From contig CAKUYZ010000107.1 of NCBI GenBank assembly GCA_934717675.1, forward strand, positions 1 through 5,617: 5,617 bases of DNA. Direction: 5' to 3'. Numbering within the stretch: position 1 is the first letter of the stretch; each line of letters starts with the position of its first letter. The stretch comes from an uncultured Bacteroidales bacterium. Its GTDB lineage: Bacteria > Bacteroidota > Bacteroidia > Bacteroidales > Marinilabiliaceae. Positions 1 to 5,452 of this stretch are shown here, piece by piece. Under the pieces are notes generated by a model that did not search any database, had not been told where the DNA came from, and saw nothing but the letters and a program-made list of their open reading frames with translations. Position numbers and translations under genes: made by a program.

Positions 1-15
1 GGGGGGGGGGGGGGG
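1..15. repeat. homopolymer run of 15 G at window edge
   Basis: The window opens with 15 consecutive G, followed after TC by another five G. A run this long exactly at a sequence edge is more often a read or assembly artefact (dark-cycle poly-G in two-colour sequencing, or a collapse at a contig end) than biology. It lies outside the ABC-F terminator and affects no gene seen here. A real G tract cannot be excluded. Confidence 0.6.
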
Positions 16-25
16 TCGGGGGAGG

Positions 26-71
26 AAAAAGACGCCCGCCGCGAGGGTTGTCACCTCACGGCGGGCGTCTT
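26..71 (-). terminator. strong intrinsic terminator of the ABC-F gene
   Basis: A perfect 13-bp inverted repeat (AAGACGCCCGCCG at 29-41, its complement at 59-71) encloses a 17-nt loop that can add a further GAGG/CCTC pairing (43-46 with 54-57). Read on the minus strand the stem is followed by TTTTT (30-26). It begins 27 nt after the ABC-F stop codon. The G+C-rich stem and U tract fit a Rho-independent terminator acting on leftward transcripts. Read rightward the stem is followed by TTGGC, so a bidirectional role is less likely. Confidence 0.93.
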
Positions 72-98
72 GGCTTGGCGTGCGTGGCCTGCGTGCGC

Positions 99-1721
99 TT
101 ACTTGACGGCGTACATAGCCTCGCGCTTGGCCTTTATGGCCTCGTCTTGCATATAGTCCTCAAAGTCCATATACTTGTCAATAGTCCCGTTGGGCGTGAT
201 CTCAATGACGCGGTTGCAGACGGAGCGTATGAACTCGTGGTCGTGGCTCGTCATGAGGATGTTGCCGGGGTAGGTCTTCATATTGTTGTTGAAGGCCTGG
301 ATAGACTCCATGTCCAGGTGGTTCGTGGGGTGGTCCAGCATCACCACGTTGGGGTTCGAGAGCATCATCTTCGCGATCATGCAGCGCATCTTCTCGCCGC
401 CGGAGAGGACGTTACACGTCTTCTTGATGTCCTCGCTTCCGAAGAGCATCTTGCCCAGATATTGGCGGAGGAAGAAGTCCTCGGTGTTTGGCGAGAACTG
501 TGCCAGCCAGTTGGTGAGGTCGAGTTTTTTGTTGAAGAACTCGGTGTTGTCTAGCGGCAGGTAGGCCATGGAGATGGTTGTGCCCCATGAGAATGTGCCG
601 CTTTCGGGTTGAATCTCGCCGTTGAGGATTCGGAAGAGCGCGGTGGTGGCGCGCACGTCGTGCGAGAGGAGGCATATCTTGTCATTGCGCTCCACGTTGA
701 AAGAGACGTCGCCGAAGAGGCGCGTGCCGTCGTCCATTGAGAATGCGAGGTCGCGTACCTCCAGCACCTTGTCTCCCGCAGGTCGCTCTGGGGTGAAGAT
801 TATGCCCGGGTATCGGCGCGTCGAGGGGGCGATCTCCTCCACGTTGAGTTTCTCCAGCATCTTCTTGCGGCTGGTGGTCTGCTTGCTCTTGGCCACGTTG
901 GCGGAGAAGCGCGAGATGAACTCCATGAGTTCCTTGCGTTTCTCCTCCGCCTTCTTGTTCTGCGCGGCCTGCTGACGGAGGGCCAGCTGCGAGCTCTCGT
1001 ACCAGAAGGTGTAGTTGCCGGAGAACATGCGGATCTTGTTGTAGTCAATGTCCACAATGTCGGTGCAGACGTTGTCTAGGAAGTGGCGGTCGTGGCTGAC
1101 CACGATGACGGTGTTGGGGAAGTTGGCCAGGTAGTCCTCTAGCCAGAGGACGGTGTCGAGGTCGAGGTCGTTGGTAGGCTCGTCAAGCAGCAGGTTGTCC
1201 GGGTTGCCGAAAAGGGCTTGCGCCAGCAGCACTTTCACTTTCTGCTTGCCGGAGAGGTCTTTCATGAGCTGATAGTGGAGGTCTTCCGTCACGCCGAGGC
1301 CGCTGAGCAGGTTGGCCGCGTCGCTCTCGGCGGTCCATCCGCCCATCTCGCCAAACTGCTCCTCGAGCTTGGCCACCTCCTCGCCATCGGCGTCGGAGAA
1401 GTCGGGCTTGGAGTACAGCTCATTTTTGCGCTGCATGTTGTCCCACAGTTTCTTGTGGCCAATGAGCACGGTGTCTAGCACAGTGTGGTCGTCAAATGCG
1501 AAGTGGTCCTGCACCAGCACGGAGAGCCTCTCGCCCGGGGCCATCTCCACATAGCCTTTGGTGGAGTCTAGCTGCCCGGCAAGAATCTTGAGGAACGTGG
1601 ACTTGCCGGCTCCGTTGGCGCCAATGACGCCGTAGCAGTTGCCGGGGGAGAATTTTAGGTTTACGTCCTCAAAGAGAGGCTTCTTGTTGAACTGGATGGC
1701 GAGATCCGTTACTGTTATCAT
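99..1721 (-). CDS. ybiT: ABC-F family ATPase, YbiT-like, with degenerate second ATPase half
   Basis: A complete 540-residue cytosolic protein with two tandem ABC ATPase domains and no membrane segments, the layout of ABC-F proteins that bind the ribosomal E site and modulate translation. The N-terminal half and linker resemble E. coli YbiT, and the length is close to that family; the symbol rests on this likeness. Domain 1 has Walker A GANGAGKST (34-42), an altered signature LSGKQ (156-160), Walker B LLLDEPTNDLD (177-187, catalytic Glu181) and H-loop His210. A charged linker (about 240-315) corresponds to the tRNA-interacting linker. Domain 2 keeps the signature LSGGE (439-443) and His493, but Walker A reads SHDVRATT (353-360), with Thr359 where Lys is expected, and Walker B is LDHPTNHLD (462-470), with His464 in place of the catalytic Glu. 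Only one of the two composite ATP sites should therefore hydrolyse. The ATG is supported by an in-frame TAA eight codons upstream. No strong Shine-Dalgarno is present. It could have an antibiotic-protection role, but nothing in the sequence requires it. Confidence 0.95.
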   Translation of the reverse strand: MITVTDLAIQFNKKPLFEDVNLKFSPGNCYGVIGANGAGKSTFLKILAGQLDSTKGYVEMAPGERLSVLVQDHFAFDDHTVLDTVLIGHKKLWDNMQRKNELYSKPDFSDADGEEVAKLEEQFGEMGGWTAESDAANLLSGLGVTEDLHYQLMKDLSGKQKVKVLLAQALFGNPDNLLLDEPTNDLDLDTVLWLEDYLANFPNTVIVVSHDRHFLDNVCTDIVDIDYNKIRMFSGNYTFWYESSQLALRQQAAQNKKAEEKRKELMEFISRFSANVAKSKQTTSRKKMLEKLNVEEIAPSTRRYPGIIFTPERPAGDKVLEVRDLAFSMDDGTRLFGDVSFNVERNDKICLLSHDVRATTALFRILNGEIQPESGTFSWGTTISMAYLPLDNTEFFNKKLDLTNWLAQFSPNTEDFFLRQYLGKMLFGSEDIKKTCNVLSGGEKMRCMIAKMMLSNPNVVMLDHPTNHLDMESIQAFNNNMKTYPGNILMTSHDHEFIRSVCNRVIEITPNGTIDKYMDFEDYMQDEAIKAKREAMYAVK

Positions 1722-1729
1722 GTCTCTTG

Positions 1730-1750
1730 CTAATCTGTTTTCTTATCCAT
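1730..1750 (-). CDS. possible leader peptide MDKKTD ahead of ABC-F
   Basis: A six-codon ORF (MDKKTD, stop TAG) ends 8 nt before the ABC-F start codon and lies inside the inferred transcript. A GAGG (1755-1758 on the complementary strand) sits 4 nt upstream of its ATG, a plausible Shine-Dalgarno, and this GAGG is part of the leader hairpin stem. Some antibiotic-responsive ABC-F genes are controlled by leader ORFs, which is why this is listed. ORFs this short occur readily by chance and no translation evidence is available. Confidence 0.25.
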   Translation of the reverse strand: MDKKTD

Positions 1751-1786
1751 GCCGCCTCGACCCCGCGCTCTGCCACAAGAGGCGGC
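1751..1786 (-). promoter_or_regulatory. hairpin in the 5' leader of ABC-F
   Basis: GCCGCCTC (1751-1758) and its exact complement GAGGCGGC (1779-1786) form an 8-bp stem around a 20-nt loop. On the minus strand this lies between the inferred -7 box and the ABC-F start. It is followed by ATGGATAAGAAAAC and not by a U tract, so it is not an intrinsic terminator. It could affect leader translation or mRNA stability. Its role is unknown. Confidence 0.5.
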
Positions 1787-1804
1787 GAGAGCCGAAAGAC
1801 GACG

Positions 1805-1812
1805 CAAAGTTA
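1805..1812 (-). promoter_or_regulatory. Bacteroidetes-type -7 promoter element for ABC-F
   Basis: On the minus strand this reads TAACTTTG, a full match to the Bacteroidetes -7 consensus TAnnTTTG. It lies 84 nt upstream of the ABC-F ATG, which would put transcription start near 1798 and give a leader of about 75 nt. I see no TTTG -33 box about 20 bp further upstream, so the promoter is incomplete by consensus. The element touches the 13-bp palindrome at 1812-1824. Confidence 0.6.
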
Positions 1813-1824
1813 CTAAATTTTAGT
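1812..1824. promoter_or_regulatory. 13-bp palindrome ACTAAATTTTAGT, possible operator or recombinase site
   Basis: Two 6-bp arms (ACTAAA and TTTAGT) flank a single central T. The palindrome overlaps the upstream edge of the ABC-F -7 box by one base. It could be an operator or a recombinase-bound element, but an A/T-rich palindrome of this size can arise by chance. Confidence 0.3.
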
Positions 1825-1859
1825 GAGATGCGGAGGAGGGTCGCGGACAATGGTGGCAA

Positions 1860-1873
1860 TTGGCCCGGGCCAA
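1860..1873. promoter_or_regulatory. perfect 14-bp palindrome TTGGCCCGGGCCAA
   Basis: This is a gapless two-fold symmetric 14-mer, centred between 1866 and 1867, about 90 bp upstream of the recombinase start. It is flanked on both sides by GGTGGC words (1852-1857 and 1875-1880). Candidate roles are an operator or the crossover region of the neighbouring recombinase. Neither is shown by the sequence. Confidence 0.35.
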
Positions 1874-1894
1874 AGGTGGCCAGACGTGGCGGAA

Positions 1895-1905
1895 GGCGCT
1901 GCGCC
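1895..1905. promoter_or_regulatory. 11-bp palindrome GGCGCTGCGCC
   Basis: Five-base arms GGCGC and GCGCC flank a central T, 54 bp upstream of the recombinase ATG. It is the third short palindrome in under 100 bp. As RNA the single-base centre would not make a good loop, so a protein-binding site is the more natural reading. Chance is possible in G+C-rich DNA. Confidence 0.2.
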
Positions 1906-1959
1906 GACCATGTGTGGGCAAGGTGGCTATGACGAGACAGAACATTAACACAGAAAACT

Positions 1960-2571
1960 ATGATTTACGGCTACATCAGAGTAAGCAGTGACAAGCAGAC
2001 CGTTGAGAACCAACGTTTTGAGATTAATAATTTCTGCCAGCGCGAGAGCCTGTCCATTGACGGGTGGATCGAGGAGACCATAAGCGGCACCAAGGCCTAT
2101 GGCAAGCGCGAGCTGGGCAAATTGCTGAGGCGCATTGGCAAAGACGACCTGATAATATGCGCCGAGCTGTCGCGGCTGGGGCGTAACCTGTTCATGATAA
2201 TGGAGATTCTGAACATATGCATGACTAAGGAGTGCCGCGTCTGGACCATTAAGGACAATTATAGGTTGGGAGACGACATCCAGAGCAAGGTCTTGGCTTT
2301 CGCTTTTGGCCTGTCTGCCGAGATTGAGCGCAACCTCATCAGCCAGCGCACCAAAGAGGCCCTGGCGCGCCGGAGGGCCGAGGGCGTCATCTTGGGGAGG
2401 CCCAAGGGGCGTAGGAGCGCACCGGAGAAATATAAGCTCCACGGCAAGCGCCTGCTCATTGAGGAGCTGCTCAAGGCGCGAGTGTCTAAGCGGAAGATTG
2501 CCAAGCTGTGCCGCGTGGACCGCGGCACGCTAGACCGCTACATCCGGCTTTTCTTGGAGGGGGAGGGGTGA
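1960..2571 (+). CDS. serine recombinase / DNA invertase, Mpi (resolvase-invertase) family
   Basis: A complete 203-residue small serine recombinase. The N-terminal catalytic domain (about 1-135) starts YIRVSS, with Ser9 as the expected nucleophile and Arg7 beside it. The second arginine motif is SRLGRN (71-76, Arg72 and Arg75). The long dimerisation helix includes AEIERNLISQRTKEAL (120-135). GRPKG (146-150) is the usual minor-groove linker, and residues about 168-195 form a helix-turn-helix. Length and N-terminus match Bacteroides Mpi-type invertases, which flip promoter segments in trans by double-strand cleavage and 5'-phosphoserine linkage. All catalytic landmarks look intact. It is alone, divergent from ABC-F and convergent with the helicase. 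I saw no flanking pair of long inverted repeats, so its target may lie elsewhere. A resolvase role is the main alternative. The ATG is preceded by A-rich sequence without Shine-Dalgarno, and G+C is about 60% or more. Confidence 0.95.
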   Translation: MIYGYIRVSSDKQTVENQRFEINNFCQRESLSIDGWIEETISGTKAYGKRELGKLLRRIGKDDLIICAELSRLGRNLFMIMEILNICMTKECRVWTIKDNYRLGDDIQSKVLAFAFGLSAEIERNLISQRTKEALARRRAEGVILGRPKGRRSAPEKYKLHGKRLLIEELLKARVSKRKIAKLCRVDRGTLDRYIRLFLEGEG

Positions 2572-2582
2572 GCCTTTCATAT

Positions 2583-5336
2583 TCAAGTGGCCCAAAGCGT
2601 TAACGCAGAGGCCACTTTTTCTTTTTCGCCACTTCCCCTGGTAGAAAGCCTTAATAATGGCAGGCCATAGCAATTGAGAATGTGGTCTTTCATCATGTCG
2701 CGTCTGTGCTGTTCCGTCTTGTCGTTGTGGAAAGAGTATCCGTCAGTCTCAACAGCCAAGACAGGCAGTTTGCTTACTTGGTTGATAATCAGAAAGTCTA
2801 GATGCGTGTTATAGTTGCTGGCATATTTCCGCTCTTCTTCGCTCATCATTGTGGTGTCTTTCACGACTTGGCGTAGCGGGACGTGGCACAATACTTTGAG
2901 CGTATTGAAGTTAGTGTCTGACGCAAGTATTTCTCTGAGCATGGAGAAGGTCAGGTTTTCGGAGGCATATTCAGATATGTTCGGGTTCGCCTCAAGGAAT
3001 GCCATGCGCTGCTCTGTGTATTGTGTGTAGAGATAATCGAATATGGAGGCTAGTTTGCTTTCCGTCACGGCACAGTTGTTATAGGCTATGTAGTCGAGCA
3101 GGTCCATAATGTTTCCGTTTTTCTCCTGCTCGTTGCCCGTCATCACCAGGCAGAACTTCTTTTTGGCTCTAGACACGGCCACGTTCAGCATATTGGCGTC
3201 GTCAGAAAATTCCGAGATTTGGTTGTCAACCACGCTTAGGATTATGGTGTCGTTCTCGCGGCCCTGATATTTGTGAATGGTGCCAGCCTTGACATTGTCC
3301 ATTTGACGGTTGAATGCGTCCACCTGGCTGTTATATGGCGAGATTATGCCTATGTCGTCATGGCTTCCAAGTGTCGGTAGCACTTCTTCTTTCACCACGT
3401 CAATCTCGCGTTGGTTGTAGTGGTTGACAGCGTGATTGCCTTTCACGGTGCGTACAGCCGTCAGCACGTCATCTTCACCTTTGTCCTCAGTCATGATGAG
3501 CAGGTCGCCGCCATAAAACTTCTTGTTGCAGAAGTTGATGATGCGCGGATGGCATCGGTAATGTTCCCTCAGTAATGTTTTGGGCATATTCTTCACAACC
3601 TCCATAACCGACTGCAAGAAACTGTTTTTTGCGCAGTCATATCCTTCAGGGATATGGTATTGCTTCATCACGGCATTGAGCTTCAGCTTGTCTTCTTCCG
3701 TCACCACATTCGGAAGTTGCAGAGTGTCGCCAACAATGACAGCATTTTTTGCGCAGGTGAGTGCCAAGGCTCCGGTGTCTATAGACACTTGCGAGGCCTC
3801 ATCCATTATGATGTAGTCGTAGGGCTCATCAGTAAAAGAGCAGGAGCGGGCTGAAAAGGTGGTGCTAAGAACCACAGGAAACCGCTGCCTAAACTCTGCC
3901 TCGCGCATCTTCATATCTATGGCGTTGGCAAAAACTGTGCGATCACCGTTGGCGTAACGGCTGTAGAGTGAATCCTTAAACAGCGTCATGGACACGTCCG
4001 TCAGTGTGTCGGCTAGTTTTGGGGCGTCATATTGTGCCAAGTCTCTTTCCACGGAGCCTAAGGCTAGCCTTATCTCTTCCATTCGGTTGAGATAATATTG
4101 TTTTTGTAACTCCTTGATGAGTGGCGTAAGGTTGTTTTTGTCAAAATGGCTGTTTGTGTGCAATAGGCGTCGGCAAGTCCACTTCATCCATAGCCACCCT
4201 ATATTCTCAAAACATTGTGTTAGCCAATCGGCCTGCTTTGTTTTCTCGCCATTGGCGTAGGCTTGGCATTTGAGCCACAAAGACATAATGCGTGCGCTGT
4301 GTGCGCGGTTTCGCAAATTTTCACGCTCGTCAATGTTGCAGTCTGCGCAAAAGTGTTTCCACTCCAGAGCTACGGCCTGCTGCTCCTGTCGCAGCCCAGC
4401 ACGCTCATTTTGCAAGGCATACACTCTGTCAAGTTGCCGCAAAGTGGTGTGCAGCTCTTGCCTTTTGCTTGCGGCGTCTGCGTTAGAAAGACCCCAAGAC
4501 CCGCACTCAGCAGGGACGGGCGGTTGATTGGCAATGAAAGCGTCTTTGTTGCTCTTGCTGCCAAGTGGGGCTACTATAAACGATGCGCCATATTTCTCCA
4601 GTTTCTCTAGCACATTGGCCGTGGCGGAATTGTTGTTTGACACAACCAGTGCCGTCATACCCTGACGAACAGTGTTGGCTAAGATATTCAATATGGTCTG
4701 CGTCTTTCCTGTTCCCGGGGGGCCTTGTATCACACTCATTTGGTGTTCAAAGGCTTCCGTCACGGCTCTCTTTTGGCTTGCGTTGCAGCCGAAAGGATAT
4801 ATTATATCTTTATGCCTCAGGTTTTTGGGGTTATGTTTGCTTGGGTTGAGGTAGCAAGCGGCTGCCGTGTCGTCACCTATAAAATCCACTTTTGAATATA
4901 TGCCTGCCAATATCCCGGCATTGTCAGCGTCTTTGCCGAGAGGGTTGATGGCCGCCACGTTTTTCAGGTAGGTGAAAGTGTCTTTGCTCTCTTGCTCGCC
5001 GAGGCAAGATGTTAATACCCTGATGTTTGTCTCATCTCCGTCTTGAATGAACCCATCTGTGCGGAAAACTCGCCAATAGTGTTTTGCTTTGTCGCCAAAT
5101 TGCCATATCTCCCTTACGTTGTCTTGTCTAATGCCATTGACAAAGACATTGCAATGCTGCGGGTCGAGCCATTGCGGGGAGCTTAGCCACGTGACCTTGT
5201 CGTAGCCATAGTTGTAATCTTTTGCGTTGTTCTTGAACCGTATGCAAAAGCCGTTCGTCCCGTTCCGCCTGATGGAGTCTATTTGTTGCGTCTTGGGTTC
5301 ACCGTTGAGCAATATGAAGTGGCGAGACAAGTCCAT
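2583..5336 (-). CDS. superfamily 1 (Upf1-like) helicase with C-terminal PD-(D/E)XK/DUF559-like nuclease domain
   Basis: A complete 917-residue protein, probably cytosolic, with all SF1 helicase motifs: Q-motif Gln188, Walker A GPPGTGKT (205-212), Walker B MDEASQ (511-516), motif III GDTLQLPNV (536-544), motif IV LREHYRCHP (589-597), motif V TIHKYQGREND (686-696) and motif VI NVAVSRAKK (718-726). These correspond to the AAA_11/AAA_12 pair. The N-terminal 180 residues are not recognised. A long insertion between the first motifs and Walker B (about 270-490) is rich in Glu, Gln and Leu, probably partly coiled coil, with a Trp-rich stretch near 378-388. The C-terminus (about 835-900) carries Asp847 (HLDFLI), AVETDGYSFH (861-870) and RRD (878-880), the pattern of DUF559/DUF2726, Vsr-related nucleases. 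Expected activity is ATP-driven nucleic-acid translocation coupled to cleavage. Helicase-Vsr fusions occur among reported phage-defence proteins, so defence is plausible but inferred. The ATG is fixed by in-frame TGA TAA nine codons upstream. G+C is about 50%, below its neighbours. Confidence 0.9.
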   Translation of the reverse strand: MDLSRHFILLNGEPKTQQIDSIRRNGTNGFCIRFKNNAKDYNYGYDKVTWLSSPQWLDPQHCNVFVNGIRQDNVREIWQFGDKAKHYWRVFRTDGFIQDGDETNIRVLTSCLGEQESKDTFTYLKNVAAINPLGKDADNAGILAGIYSKVDFIGDDTAAACYLNPSKHNPKNLRHKDIIYPFGCNASQKRAVTEAFEHQMSVIQGPPGTGKTQTILNILANTVRQGMTALVVSNNNSATANVLEKLEKYGASFIVAPLGSKSNKDAFIANQPPVPAECGSWGLSNADAASKRQELHTTLRQLDRVYALQNERAGLRQEQQAVALEWKHFCADCNIDERENLRNRAHSARIMSLWLKCQAYANGEKTKQADWLTQCFENIGWLWMKWTCRRLLHTNSHFDKNNLTPLIKELQKQYYLNRMEEIRLALGSVERDLAQYDAPKLADTLTDVSMTLFKDSLYSRYANGDRTVFANAIDMKMREAEFRQRFPVVLSTTFSARSCSFTDEPYDYIIMDEASQVSIDTGALALTCAKNAVIVGDTLQLPNVVTEEDKLKLNAVMKQYHIPEGYDCAKNSFLQSVMEVVKNMPKTLLREHYRCHPRIINFCNKKFYGGDLLIMTEDKGEDDVLTAVRTVKGNHAVNHYNQREIDVVKEEVLPTLGSHDDIGIISPYNSQVDAFNRQMDNVKAGTIHKYQGRENDTIILSVVDNQISEFSDDANMLNVAVSRAKKKFCLVMTGNEQEKNGNIMDLLDYIAYNNCAVTESKLASIFDYLYTQYTEQRMAFLEANPNISEYASENLTFSMLREILASDTNFNTLKVLCHVPLRQVVKDTTMMSEEERKYASNYNTHLDFLIINQVSKLPVLAVETDGYSFHNDKTEQHRRDMMKDHILNCYGLPLLRLSTRGSGEKEKVASALTLWAT
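2585..2625 (+). terminator. intrinsic terminator of the recombinase, inside the helicase 3' end
   Basis: AAGTGGCC (2585-2592) pairs perfectly with GGCCACTT (2610-2617). Within it lies a second palindrome GCGTTAACGC (2597-2606), giving a stacked hairpin, and the stem runs into TTTTTCTTTTT (2616-2626). It begins 14 nt after the recombinase stop. On the opposite strand the stem is followed by GAATATG with no U tract, so it should act on rightward transcripts only. The whole structure is coding DNA for the last residues of the convergent helicase (EKEKVASALTLWAT). Confidence 0.85.
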
Positions 5337-5452
5337 GGTTGGAGTTTTTGCAGATTTGTGCGATTATCAGTAAAACAAAGGCTTATATATCCAAAATACT
5401 AGGCTAGTGAAGCCAATACTAACCGCTTAGATGGGTAGGCAGGATCAGAGTT
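5337..5452. other. AT-rich spacer upstream of the helicase
   Basis: This 116-bp strip between two same-strand genes is the most A+T-rich part of the window (about a third G+C in 5341-5400) and probably contains the helicase promoter. I cannot place a consensus -7/-33 pair; minus-strand TATTTTG (5398-5392) and CCTTTG (5381-5376) are imperfect -7 candidates. No Shine-Dalgarno precedes the helicase ATG. AATACTA occurs twice, 20 bp apart (5395-5401 and 5415-5421). Confidence 0.5.
5391..5424 (-). terminator. weak possible terminator of the upstream partial gene
   Basis: On the minus strand GGTTAGT (5424-5418) can pair with ACTAGCC (5408-5402), seven pairs including one G-U, over a 9-nt loop. It is followed by TAGTATTTTGG, only a four-T run. 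It lies 29 nt past the stop of the partial gene. The stem is short and the U tract poor, so it may not terminate, and the helicase could be partly co-transcribed. Confidence 0.3.

Larger units (their letters stand above)
1722..1959. other. divergent spacer between ABC-F and recombinase
   Basis: This 238-bp spacer holds no credible full-length gene. Its left third carries the ABC-F leader with hairpin, mini-ORF and -7 box. Its centre and right side hold three short palindromes (1812-1824, 1860-1873, 1895-1905) and four GTGGC words, two of them in the longer direct repeat AAGGTGGC (1873-1880, 1920-1927). No consensus -7/-33 pair for the recombinase was found; TAAATTTT at 1814-1821 is a one-mismatch -7 candidate. 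The last 20 bases before the recombinase ATG are A-rich with no Shine-Dalgarno, as is common in Bacteroidetes. Confidence 0.7.

Noticed and set aside
48..554. Plus-strand open frame of 168 codons opposite the ABC-F 3' end
   Set aside because: It lies fully antisense to conserved ABC-F motifs, and its Val/Leu/His-rich translation is typical of an antisense shadow of a G+C-rich gene.
654..664. GCACGTCGTGC palindrome containing ACGT as a possible Mpi-type site
   Set aside because: It is in the ABC-F coding region, only 11 bp, does not match the fuller Mpi repeat pattern as recalled, and has no partner in inverted orientation.
1751..1786. Transcription attenuator (terminator) in the ABC-F leader
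   Set aside because: The hairpin is real but lacks a U tract on the minus strand and no competing antiterminator stem was found, so an intrinsic terminator is not supported.
1639..1932. Plus-strand open frame of 97 codons crossing the ABC-F start and spacer
   Set aside because: It begins inside the ABC-F coding region, covers the promoter and palindromes, and its product is Arg-rich with no recognisable domain.
1721..1958. Possible invertible promoter bounded by TGTCTC/GAGACA (1721, 1934) or GTTTTCT/AGAAAAC (1737, 1952)
   Set aside because: The repeats are only 6-7 bp, cross each other and do not nest, and match no invertase site; pairs this short are expected by chance in 240 bp.
1945..2442. 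Minus-strand open frame of 165 codons opposite the recombinase
   Set aside because: It is antisense to the recombinase catalytic core, which has unmistakable family motifs; it has no motif of its own.
2585..2625. Bidirectional terminator serving the helicase as well
   Set aside because: Read leftward the stem lies before the helicase stop codon and is followed by GAATATG with no U tract.
4263..4610. Plus-strand open frame of 115 codons opposite the helicase insertion region
   Set aside because: Cys-rich, motif-free antisense translation within a continuous 917-codon gene; a shadow frame.
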